A stretch of 64,000 nt of DNA, from positions 1,798,001 to 1,862,000 of the forward strand of contig NZ_VIVR01000001.1 of assembly GCF_007828955.1 (NCBI RefSeq), given 5' to 3'. Below are positions 39,393-46,863 of the stretch, piece after piece. The stretch comes from Kitasatospora atroaurantiaca (GTDB lineage: Bacteria > Actinomycetota > Actinomycetes > Streptomycetales > Streptomycetaceae). The position numbers and the translations under genes were made by a program. Positions within the stretch are counted from its first letter, which is position 1, and each line of letters starts with the position of its first letter. Under the pieces are notes generated by a model that made no database searches, was not told the origin of the DNA, and saw only the letters and a list, made by a program, of their open reading frames with translations.

Positions 39393-40793
39393 TCAACCTC
39401 GCGTGATGCGCTCGAACATCGAGGTGGGCGGGCCGGCGACCCGCGCGTCGTCCAGCCAGAGTTTCGCTCGGCAGTCGGCCGGGGCCTCCAGCTCGATCCG
39501 GAGCCCCAGGCGGGCGGCGGTGGCCGTACTCAGGCTGATCGTCCGGGCGGCGTCTGCGGGAGTCAGCCGCTCCTCGGCGAGCTGCTCGGCTCCGGCGCCG
39601 AACGTCACCGAGAGCATGGCCGCACCCGGGCAGCCGGCACCCTCGAAATCGGCACGGAGGCGGCCGCTCACCTTCAACGGGCCGAGGCCGGGCAGCTGGA
39701 AGGCGGGCCGGTGCGGCGTGCCCGGAACCGTCTCCCAGCCGAACGAGGTGTGGCGGACGTGCTGGTCGTCCAAGGTGTTGTTCGCCAATGTCGACCTGTC
39801 GCTGTCCTGTTCGTAGCCGGACAGCTCGTGCATGTCGTCGAACGGGAGCAGCAGCGCGACCACGCCCAGCACGATCGCCAGCACCAGCACGGCGACCAGT
39901 GGTCCCCCGACGCCCGGGTCGGGGTCGGCCTCCGGCTCGGACGGGGTGACTGCCGGGCCGGTCACCCCGCCGGCAGTCGGTGCGTCGTCGGCTGTCGGTG
40001 CGTCGGCAGTCGCTACCTCGTCGGCCGCGTCCGGAGCCGGGTTCCGGAAGAGCGGGATGTCGCCCGCGACGGCTGTGCCCGAGTGCCGGGGTTCGGGTGT
40101 CGCCGTGTCGGGCGAATCCTGCAGATGATCGCGGATCAGGTTCGCCGTGAGCAGCTCGCCTGCACCCGGGACCCCGGAGCGGATCGTGGCGATCAGCCGC
40201 CTGGTGAACTCCGTGTTCCGCTCCCCCGGCAGGGCGTACGCGGCCTCCGTCCCCCCGCCGGCCGTGAAGACCCACGGGCTCCGGGCGCCCTGGAGGCGTG
40301 CCCGCGAGCCGGGGGTGGCGTACGGGACGGCGTGCGCCAGACCGGAGTAGCAGCAGTCCACGAAGATGACCACGTCGGCCTTGCGCTGCGAGGTCAGGGC
40401 GTCGCGGATCAGCGCGTAGCTCAGCCCGGAGTACTTCGGGCTGTCCTGCCTGGTGTTGGGGAGCCCGAGGTAGAGCTCGCCGTCGTCCACGTAGAAGCCG
40501 TGGCCCGCGAAGTAGCAGAGCAGTACGCCTGACGTACCGTCGGCGAGGCTCTTCACCTCCTGGGTCAGCTCGGCGCCGCGGTCGAGGAGGGTGTGGACCC
40601 GGTCCTGCGGCAGGCCGCCGAGGGTGGTGACCAGCTCCGCCAGGTCCGCCAGGTTGCCGGCCACGGCGGGCAGCGGGGGCAGCCGCTCGTCGGTGTACGT
40701 CGCCGTACCGATGAGCAGCACTCTGGAACCCGGGGGCAGCACCCCGGCCGGCCCGTGGTGGACGGCCTCGGCGTCGACGGCGCTGGTGGTCAT
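39393..40793 (-). CDS. Membrane-anchored caspase-like (C14) peptidase
   Basis: The 466-residue protein has a caspase/metacaspase-fold domain (about 20-250). The catalytic His98 is in LCYFAGHGFYVDDG, and Cys148 is in VIFVDCCYSGLA. An Ala/Thr/Pro-rich linker, one transmembrane helix (about 297-317), and an outer domain of about 140 residues with a probable disulfide (GAGCPG, PADCRAKLWLDDARV) follow. The start ATG overlaps the EACC1 stop (ATGA), so it is translationally coupled to it. Caspases coupled to EACC1 are proposed by Aravind and colleagues to be effectors of bacterial conflict or immunity systems. The target protein is unknown. Confidence 0.88.
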   Translation of the reverse strand: MTTSAVDAEAVHHGPAGVLPPGSRVLLIGTATYTDERLPPLPAVAGNLADLAELVTTLGGLPQDRVHTLLDRGAELTQEVKSLADGTSGVLLCYFAGHGFYVDDGELYLGLPNTRQDSPKYSGLSYALIRDALTSQRKADVVIFVDCCYSGLAHAVPYATPGSRARLQGARSPWVFTAGGGTEAAYALPGERNTEFTRRLIATIRSGVPGAGELLTANLIRDHLQDSPDTATPEPRHSGTAVAGDIPLFRNPAPDAADEVATADAPTADDAPTAGGVTGPAVTPSEPEADPDPGVGGPLVAVLVLAIVLGVVALLLPFDDMHELSGYEQDSDRSTLANNTLDDQHVRHTSFGWETVPGTPHRPAFQLPGLGPLKVSGRLRADFEGAGCPGAAMLSVTFGAGAEQLAEERLTPADAARTISLSTATAARLGLRIELEAPADCRAKLWLDDARVAGPPTSMFERITRG

Positions 40794-41209
40794 TCCCGGG
40801 TCGGCTCCAGTGCTACCGGCTCCACGACTGCCGGCTCCGCTGCTGCCGGCTCCACGGCCGGTGTCTCCGGAAGGGGGAACACCCGCAGCAGCAGCTCCTC
40901 CATCTTCGCGGGGGCGACGCCCACCACCTCCACCTCCCGTACCTCGCCGTCCGCCCGTTCGCTCCTGATCCGCACGCTGTGCGAGGCCCGGGTCGTCAGG
41001 TACGCGTTCAGTACGGCGGCCAGCGCCGGGATGGCGGCCAGTCCGAGGGTGACCAGCACGGAGGCTTCGGCGGCCCCCATGGTGCCGGGCTCGGGCGGCC
41101 TGGTCGCCGTGGTGACGTCCTCGATGGCGGACTCGGCGCCGAGCCGGCCGGCCAGGAGGTGGGTCTGGCGCAGGCAGTCCGGGCCGGTGAGCGTGATCTG
41201 AATGGTCAT
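40790..41209 (-). CDS. Effector-associated constant component EACC1-like protein
   Basis: The 139-residue protein has an N-terminal beta segment (MTIQITLTGPD), a central hydrophobic helix (about 50-68, ASVLVTLGLAAIPALAAVLNAY), a basic TTRASHSVRIRSERADGEV strand pair and an acidic Pro/Glu/Val tail. This is the layout of EACC1, a small protein found beside caspase-like and trypsin-like effectors in multicellular bacteria. It probably links a trigger to the effector. ATG 41209 has GAGGA about 6 bases upstream. It overlaps the caspase gene (ATGA) and follows the pseudo-caspase gene by 62 bases. Confidence 0.8.
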   Translation of the reverse strand: MTIQITLTGPDCLRQTHLLAGRLGAESAIEDVTTATRPPEPGTMGAAEASVLVTLGLAAIPALAAVLNAYLTTRASHSVRIRSERADGEVREVEVVGVAPAKMEELLLRVFPLPETPAVEPAAAEPAVVEPVALEPTRE

Positions 41210-41271
41210 GCACTTCCTCGGTGATCGTGCGGCGGGTAGCAGGCGTTCAGCAGACGGGCGTCAGGCGGGCG

Positions 41272-42576
41272 TCAGGTGTGGAACACCGCGATCGTCCGGA
41301 GCCATGGCGGCACGGTGTGGAGCTTCGAGTCGATGAGCTCCACCCGGGCGTGGCAGGACGGATCTCCGGACACCGACACCGTCCAGGAGACGGTGCCGGC
41401 GCGGCCGAGCGGGGCGTAGTACTCCAGCGGGAAGGCGTCCGGGACGAGATCGCCGGTGGCGACCGCCAGTCCGTCGGCCGCGAGTTCGTGGTGAGCCGTC
41501 ACCCCGCCCGGGCAGGAGCCGACCTGGGTGAGTCCGACCTGGGCGGCGAGGTGGTGGTCGCGGCCGGGCGGCAGTTTCAGGGTGATCTTCTTCCGCTGCC
41601 CGCCGGACAGTGCCCAGCCCTGACGGTGGATCACCCAGGTCGCCACGGACTTGCCGTCGGGCCCGACGGCGAAGCGCTGGTCGTCATCCACCTGGGTGAA
41701 CTGGTCGCCTTTCGCCGGGAGCCGGTCGAGCATCACCGGGTGGTCCACCACGTTCACCATGATGCTCGGCAGGACGAGCGCGATCACGCCGGCCAGGATC
41801 AGGAGCACGAGCCGCGCTCGCCGCCTGAGCCACGACCACAGGTTCCACGGGCCGGGTGGGACCGACCGGCGGAGGTCGAGCTGCTCCGCCGGGCCGGACT
41901 GCCACAGGAACTCCGCCTGCTCGGCCGGTCCGGACGCCTCCCGTAGCCGCCGGTCGAGCTCGGGCAGGGTCAGCCCCGGCCGGTCGGACTCCTCCGACGC
42001 GTTGAGCACCGTCAGCAGCCGGTCGGTGAAGGCGGTGTGCCGCTCGGCCGGTGCGGGCTCGGGTGCCGCCTGGTTCTTGCCGTACGGGGCGATCACGCTG
42101 CAGTGGGTGCCGTCCTTGGCGGACTGCTCGGCGATGGCGTCGATCGCCGACGCGGCGAAGCTGCAGTCCAGAATCACCACCCGGTGCCGCGCGGGGCTGT
42201 CCCGCACGATCTCGGCGAGCAGGTCGGCCGGTAACGCCGTGCCGGCCAGGAACCCGGGGTCAGTACCGCTCAGGGCCAGGTGGAGCCGCCCGAGGCCGTC
42301 GAGCAGTCCGTGCCCCGCGTAGTACACGAGCAGCAGATCCGTCGCCGACCTGGCGGCCTCGGCCAGCTGCGCGGACACCCGCGCGTCGGCCCGGCCGGTG
42401 ACGACCGCGCACCGGTCGCGACGCAGGACCGCATCGCTCCCTGTGGTCAGCACCGCCGCCAGGTCCTTGGCGCCACGGGGGGCCTGCGGGAGGTTCCGAA
42501 GCTCGTCCGACCGGTAGTGCCCCTGGCCGATGAAGACCGCAGCCGATCGCACCGGGTCGGCCTGGACGACACGCAT
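41272..42576 (-). CDS. Membrane-anchored pseudo-caspase (catalytic Cys replaced by Ser)
   Basis: The 434-residue protein repeats the layout of the downstream caspase: a caspase-like domain (about 8-215), one transmembrane helix (about 255-277), and an outer domain with two cysteines (VGSCPGG, DPSCHARVELIDSKL). The histidine is kept (H89, LLVYYAGHGLLDG). The cysteine loop reads VVILDCSFAAS, so the position equal to Cys148 of its partner is Ser139 and the following SG is lost. It is probably catalytically dead and regulatory, perhaps a partner of the active caspase. ATG 42576 with GGGGGG upstream was chosen over a TTG three codons earlier. It is first in the three-gene operon. Confidence 0.82.
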   Translation of the reverse strand: MRVVQADPVRSAAVFIGQGHYRSDELRNLPQAPRGAKDLAAVLTTGSDAVLRRDRCAVVTGRADARVSAQLAEAARSATDLLLVYYAGHGLLDGLGRLHLALSGTDPGFLAGTALPADLLAEIVRDSPARHRVVILDCSFAASAIDAIAEQSAKDGTHCSVIAPYGKNQAAPEPAPAERHTAFTDRLLTVLNASEESDRPGLTLPELDRRLREASGPAEQAEFLWQSGPAEQLDLRRSVPPGPWNLWSWLRRRARLVLLILAGVIALVLPSIMVNVVDHPVMLDRLPAKGDQFTQVDDDQRFAVGPDGKSVATWVIHRQGWALSGGQRKKITLKLPPGRDHHLAAQVGLTQVGSCPGGVTAHHELAADGLAVATGDLVPDAFPLEYYAPLGRAGTVSWTVSVSGDPSCHARVELIDSKLHTVPPWLRTIAVFHT

Positions 42577-42696
42577 ACCAAGCAACCCCCCTCGGCCTGT
42601 TGAGCGTTGGGAGGATTCTAGCGACGCGCCCAGGCCTCCGTGGCCCGGATCCTCAGCCCTGGTCGGCGCGCCGCCGGCGCTCCGGCTGAGCGGGCA

Positions 42697-44352
42697 TCAG
42701 ATCACCCCCGCCTGGCGGGCGGCCTCGTCGAAGGCGCGGGCGGACTGGCTGACGCGGTACGGGGTGAGGCGGCGGTGGAAGTCGCGGAGGTACTCGACCG
42801 TACGGGCGGAGCGCATCTCGCCGGCCGCCCGTAGCGCCTCGGTGGCCATGGTGCAGGCCTCGTCGACATCACCCATACCGAGGCGGGAGGTGGCCAGCAC
42901 CATCCGGCAGAAGATCCGGCTGCGGGCATAGGCGGGTGCGCGCAGCCGGAGGGACTTCTCGGCGTGCTGGGCCGCCGGTCTCCACTGCTGGAGGTCGCGG
43001 TAGCAGTGCGCGAACTCGTCGGCCAGCTGGGCCTCGTCGAAGTGGCGGGCCCAGGAGGGGAGGTCGTCGCCAGGCCGGGCCGCGGCCAGCGAGCGCTCGC
43101 AGCGCACCAGGGCGGTGGTGCAGGAGCGTACGTCGCCCATCAGGGCGTGCCCGCGCGCCTCGGCGGCGTGCATCAGCGACTGGACCACCGGTGCGGCGAC
43201 CGTACCGACGCCCTGCTGAGCGACCCGGGCGAGCTGGATCGCCTCCCTCCCGTGGCCGAGGTGGACGGCCTGCTGGCTCATGGTGGTGAGGACGTAGCCG
43301 CCGAGCACTCTGTCCCCCGCCGCCTGGGAGAGCCGCAGCGCCTGGACGAAGTACCGCTGGGCCAGGCCGTGCGCCGCGATGTCGAAGGACGTCCAGCCTG
43401 CCAGCCTGGTCAGGTCGGCGACCGCGCCGAACAGGGCACGGCCGATCTGCTCGCCGTACCGGCCGCGCAGCATCGGCTCGGCCTCGCTCTCCAGGTACCG
43501 GACCAGGGCCTGGCGGGCATGGCCGCCGCCGTACGCCTGGTCGAGGGCGCGGAAGAGGTCGCCGACGGCCCGGATGGCGGCGATGTCGCCCCGGCCGACG
43601 CGCAGGGGCGGGCGCTGCTCGCGCCCGGACGGATCGGCCGGCTCGCCGGACCCCGGCCCGCCCGGGGCGGTGCCCCGGCTCTGGGCGGGCACCCGGCCGA
43701 GGGCCGGCTGCGGTGCCCGGGCGCCGGGGATGGCGGGGCGGGCCGAGGCGGCGTCGGCGAGGCCCGGGACGGAGCCGTCCCGGGCGACGCGTTCGTCGGT
43801 CCGGCCGATCAGCCAGTCCCGGCTGGGGACGACCAGGCCGGCCGGGGTGAAGGCGATCCGGCGCAGCTCGGAGGCCGGGCCGATGTCCTTGCGCCACATG
43901 CTGGCGACGATGTCCACGGCCTCCTGCGGGGTCTCGGCGAACTCCAGGCCGGCGTAGACGGGGGCGCAGGCGTCCAGGCCGATGTCCTGGGCGGTGAAGC
44001 GGCGGCCCAGGCGGCGGGTGAAGACCTCCGCGATCAGGGCGGGCGTGGCGCCGCGTGGCTGCTGGCCGCGCAGCCAGCGGGTGACCGAGGTCTTGTCGTA
44101 GCGCAGGTCGAGGCCATGTTCCAGGCCGAGTTGGTCGACCCGGCGGGCCAGACCGGCGTGCGAGAAGCCGGCTTCCTCGATCAGCGCGGCCAGCCGGGGG
44201 TTCTGCGTCCTGGCGTCGACCGGGGAGGCGTCGGCCAGCCGCTGGTCGGAGGCGTGCGGAGGGGCCCCGGCCCGCCCTTCGTGCGCGTCGAGCGGGTCGA
44301 GCGGGTCGAGCGGTCCGTACGCCGGGCTGTCGGTTGCAGGCCGTTGGGGCAT
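42697..44352 (-). CDS. TPR-containing regulatory protein (NsdA-like)
   Basis: The 551-residue protein has an N-terminal helix-turn-helix-like region (about 50-110, LAALIEEAGFSHAGLARRVDQLG, TSVTRWLRGQQP). A linker rich in Ala/Pro/Gly and a C-terminal half of tetratricopeptide-like helices (about 270-540) follow. This matches the streptomycete family that includes NsdA, a negative regulator of development and antibiotic production; homology is by overall layout only. A 9-base tandem repeat (GAGCGGGTC, 44287-44313) encodes an LDPLDPLD run near the start. It is divergent from the hydroxybutyrate dehydrogenase across 299 bases with no gene. Confidence 0.75.
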   Translation of the reverse strand: MPQRPATDSPAYGPLDPLDPLDAHEGRAGAPPHASDQRLADASPVDARTQNPRLAALIEEAGFSHAGLARRVDQLGLEHGLDLRYDKTSVTRWLRGQQPRGATPALIAEVFTRRLGRRFTAQDIGLDACAPVYAGLEFAETPQEAVDIVASMWRKDIGPASELRRIAFTPAGLVVPSRDWLIGRTDERVARDGSVPGLADAASARPAIPGARAPQPALGRVPAQSRGTAPGGPGSGEPADPSGREQRPPLRVGRGDIAAIRAVGDLFRALDQAYGGGHARQALVRYLESEAEPMLRGRYGEQIGRALFGAVADLTRLAGWTSFDIAAHGLAQRYFVQALRLSQAAGDRVLGGYVLTTMSQQAVHLGHGREAIQLARVAQQGVGTVAAPVVQSLMHAAEARGHALMGDVRSCTTALVRCERSLAAARPGDDLPSWARHFDEAQLADEFAHCYRDLQQWRPAAQHAEKSLRLRAPAYARSRIFCRMVLATSRLGMGDVDEACTMATEALRAAGEMRSARTVEYLRDFHRRLTPYRVSQSARAFDEAARQAGVI

Positions 44353-44651
44353 ATCAGTCAACACCTCTCGAGCGCCGCACCAGGCCCCCCGGTGCCCGGA
44401 GCAGCGCCCCCTGTCGGGAATCGGCGTGAATGTAGCGAGCATTTTGCCGCTATGGGTGGATCTGGGCGGGCAATCCTCCGAACGGGTGACGCAACGGCGT
44501 CCGTTGTGGGGAAGGTGGGGCGGCGCGTGTTTGGGTGTAGGAGCTGCCGTGCCGTTCGGCGCCCCATGGATGGACCCGCCATGAAGCCGGCCGATGCTGT
44601 GGCGGCCGGGCACATAGGAGAGCGGGCGCCGGTTTTCTACCGTTCTCGGCC

Positions 44652-45413
44652 ATGGACACCACTTCAGCCCGCCCGCTCGGCGACCGTACGGCGCTGGTCA
44701 CCGGCGCCGCCTCGGGCATCGGCCGGGCCTGTGCCGAGGCCTTCGCCGCAGCCGGCGCGCGGGTCTACGTCGTCGACGTCGCGGCCGGGCCTGCCAAGGA
44801 GCTCGCCGAGCGGATCGGCGGGGTGGCGTACGTCGCGGACCTCTCCGACCCGGCCGCGGTGGACGCCCTGCCGGACGACGCCGACATCGTCGTCAACAAC
44901 GCGGGCCTCCAGCATGTCGCGCCGCTGCACGAGTTCCCGCCGGAGCGGTTCACGCTGATCCAGCGGGTGATGGTGGAGGCCCCGTTCCGCATCCTGCGCC
45001 GCACCCTGCCCCATATGTACGAGCAGGACTGGGGACGGGTCGTCAACATCTCCTCCGTGCACGGCCTGCGGGCCAGCGCCTTCAAGTCCGCGTACGTGAC
45101 GGCGAAGCACGCCCTGGAGGGCCTCAGCAAGACGGTGGCCCTGGAGGGCGCCCCGTACGGGGTGACCAGCAACTGCATCAACCCCGCCTATGTCCGCACC
45201 GCGCTGGTGGAGCAGCAGATCGCCGCCCAGGCGGTCGCGCACGGCATCCACGAGGACGAGGTGGTCGAGCAGATCATGCTCGACCGCACCGCCGTCAAGC
45301 GCCTGATCGAACCCGACGAGGTGGCACAGCTCGCCGTCTGGCTGTGCTCCCCCCACGCCTCGTACATCACCGGTGCCAGCCTGCCCGTGGACGGCGGCTG
45401 GACCGCGCACTGA
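44652..45413 (+). CDS. bdhA: 3-hydroxybutyrate dehydrogenase (SDR family)
   Basis: The 253-residue short-chain dehydrogenase has the cofactor motif VTGAASGIGRACAEAF, the structural NNAG, the active-site serine in NISSVHG and Y-x3-K in SAYVTAKHALEG. The QHVAPLHEFPPERF segment and the C-terminal YITGASLPVDGGWTAH are typical of D-3-hydroxybutyrate dehydrogenases. It precedes an MHS-family carrier by 28 bases, suggesting uptake plus oxidation of a short hydroxy acid or ketone body. Confidence 0.9.
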   Translation: MDTTSARPLGDRTALVTGAASGIGRACAEAFAAAGARVYVVDVAAGPAKELAERIGGVAYVADLSDPAAVDALPDDADIVVNNAGLQHVAPLHEFPPERFTLIQRVMVEAPFRILRRTLPHMYEQDWGRVVNISSVHGLRASAFKSAYVTAKHALEGLSKTVALEGAPYGVTSNCINPAYVRTALVEQQIAAQAVAHGIHEDEVVEQIMLDRTAVKRLIEPDEVAQLAVWLCSPHASYITGASLPVDGGWTAH

Positions 45414-45441
45414 TCGACCCTTCGAAGAAGACAGGTGACCC

Positions 45442-46797
45442 ATGGCCAGTTCTCCCGACGCCGCGAGAACCAGCTCCCCCCTCTGGAAGGTGGTCGGCGC
45501 CAGCCTGATCGGCACCACCATCGAGTGGTACGACTACTTCTTGTACGGCACCGCCGCCGCGCTCGTCTTCGGCAAGGTGTTCTTCCCCAACAGCGACCCG
45601 CTGACGGGCACTCTGCTCTCCTTCCTCACCTATGCGATCGGCTTCGCCGCCCGGCCGCTGGGCGCGCTGGTCTTCGGGCACTTCGGCGACCGGATAGGCC
45701 GCAAGAGGCTGCTGGTGCTGAGCCTCTTGCTGATGGGCGGGGCGACCACGCTGATCGGCTGCCTGCCGACGTACAACCAGGTCGGTGTGGCCGCACCGAT
45801 CATGCTCACCGGGCTGCGGCTGGTGCAGGGCTTCGCGCTCGGTGGCGAGTGGGGCGGGGCGGTGCTGCTGGTCTCCGAGCACGGGGATGCCAAGCGGCGC
45901 GGCTTCTGGGCCTCCTGGCCGCAGGGCGGCGCCCCGGCCGGGAACCTGCTGGCGGCCGGCGTGCTCTCGCTGCTGACGGGCATTCAGTCGGATGCGACCT
46001 TCATCGCCTGGGGCTGGCGGGTGCCGTTCCTGCTCTCGGCGCTGCTGGTGATGGTCGGCATGTGGATCCGGCTCTCGGTCGACGAGTCGCCGCTGTTCAA
46101 GCAGGCACTGGCGGCGGCCGAGGCCCGGCAGACGGCGGAGCAGCCCCCGCTGGTGGCCGTACTGCGCAACCACTGGCGTGAGGTGCTGACCGCGATGGGC
46201 GCGCGGATGGCGGAGAACATCTCGTACTACGTGATGACCACCTTCGTCCTCGCGTACGCCGTCGGGCACGTCCACCTGCCCAAGCAGACCGCGCTCAACG
46301 CCGTGCTCATCGCCTCGGCGATCCAGTTCGCGCTGATCCCGGTGTTCGGCGCACTCTCCGACCGGGTCGGCCGCAAACCGGTCTACCTGGTGGGCGCGGC
46401 GGGCGTCGGGATCTGGGCCTTCGTCTTCTTCGGGCTGGTGGACACCAAGAGCTTCGGCTCGCTGCTGCTCGCGGTGACCATCGGTCTGGTCTTCCACAGT
46501 GCGATGTACGCGCCGCAGGCGGCGTTCTTCTCCGAGCTGTTCGCGACCCGGATGCGGTACTCCGGCGCTTCGATCGGCGCCCAGTTCGCCTCGGTGGCGG
46601 CGGGCGCCCCCGCCCCGCTGATCGCCACCGCACTGCTCAAGGACTACGGCAGCTCGACCCCGATCTCGGTGTACGTCGCGATCGCGGCCGTGATCACCAT
46701 CCTCGCGGTCCTCTGCGCCAAGGAGACCCGCGGGCGCGACCTCGCCGAGGTCGCGCCGTCCACGGCGGACGCCGAGCCGGTGGCCGCCACCGCCTGA
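45442..46797 (+). CDS. MFS transporter, metabolite:H+ symporter (MHS) family
   Basis: The 451-residue carrier has 12 predicted helices. The N-terminal IGTTIEWYDYFLYGTAAAL is the hallmark of the MHS group (ShiA, ProP, KgtP type). MFS signature loops GHFGDRIGRKR and SDRVGRKPVY occur after helices 2 and 8. Substrates in this group are organic acids and compatible solutes. Being co-transcribed with bdhA, it may import 3-hydroxybutyrate or a related acid; this is inference. Confidence 0.9.
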   Translation: MASSPDAARTSSPLWKVVGASLIGTTIEWYDYFLYGTAAALVFGKVFFPNSDPLTGTLLSFLTYAIGFAARPLGALVFGHFGDRIGRKRLLVLSLLLMGGATTLIGCLPTYNQVGVAAPIMLTGLRLVQGFALGGEWGGAVLLVSEHGDAKRRGFWASWPQGGAPAGNLLAAGVLSLLTGIQSDATFIAWGWRVPFLLSALLVMVGMWIRLSVDESPLFKQALAAAEARQTAEQPPLVAVLRNHWREVLTAMGARMAENISYYVMTTFVLAYAVGHVHLPKQTALNAVLIASAIQFALIPVFGALSDRVGRKPVYLVGAAGVGIWAFVFFGLVDTKSFGSLLLAVTIGLVFHSAMYAPQAAFFSELFATRMRYSGASIGAQFASVAAGAPAPLIATALLKDYGSSTPISVYVAIAAVITILAVLCAKETRGRDLAEVAPSTADAEPVAATA

Positions 46798-46803
46798 TCC
46801 GAC

Positions 46804-46837
46804 ACGGTCGGCGACCACGGGAGTGGTCGCCGACCGT
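46804..46837 (+). terminator. Terminator after the bdhA-MFS operon
   Basis: There is a perfect 15-base stem, ACGGTCGGCGACCAC and GTGGTCGCCGACCGT, with loop GGGA, starting 7 bases after the MFS stop. Confidence 0.92.
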
Positions 46838-46863
46838 TCCCCCATTCCGCCAGAAGTGGCACG

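Noticed and set aside
36841..40275. A 1144-residue open frame on the minus strand
   Set aside because: It runs antisense to the epimerase and FAD oxidoreductase genes, is Arg/Gly/His-rich with no domain, and arises from third-position GC bias.
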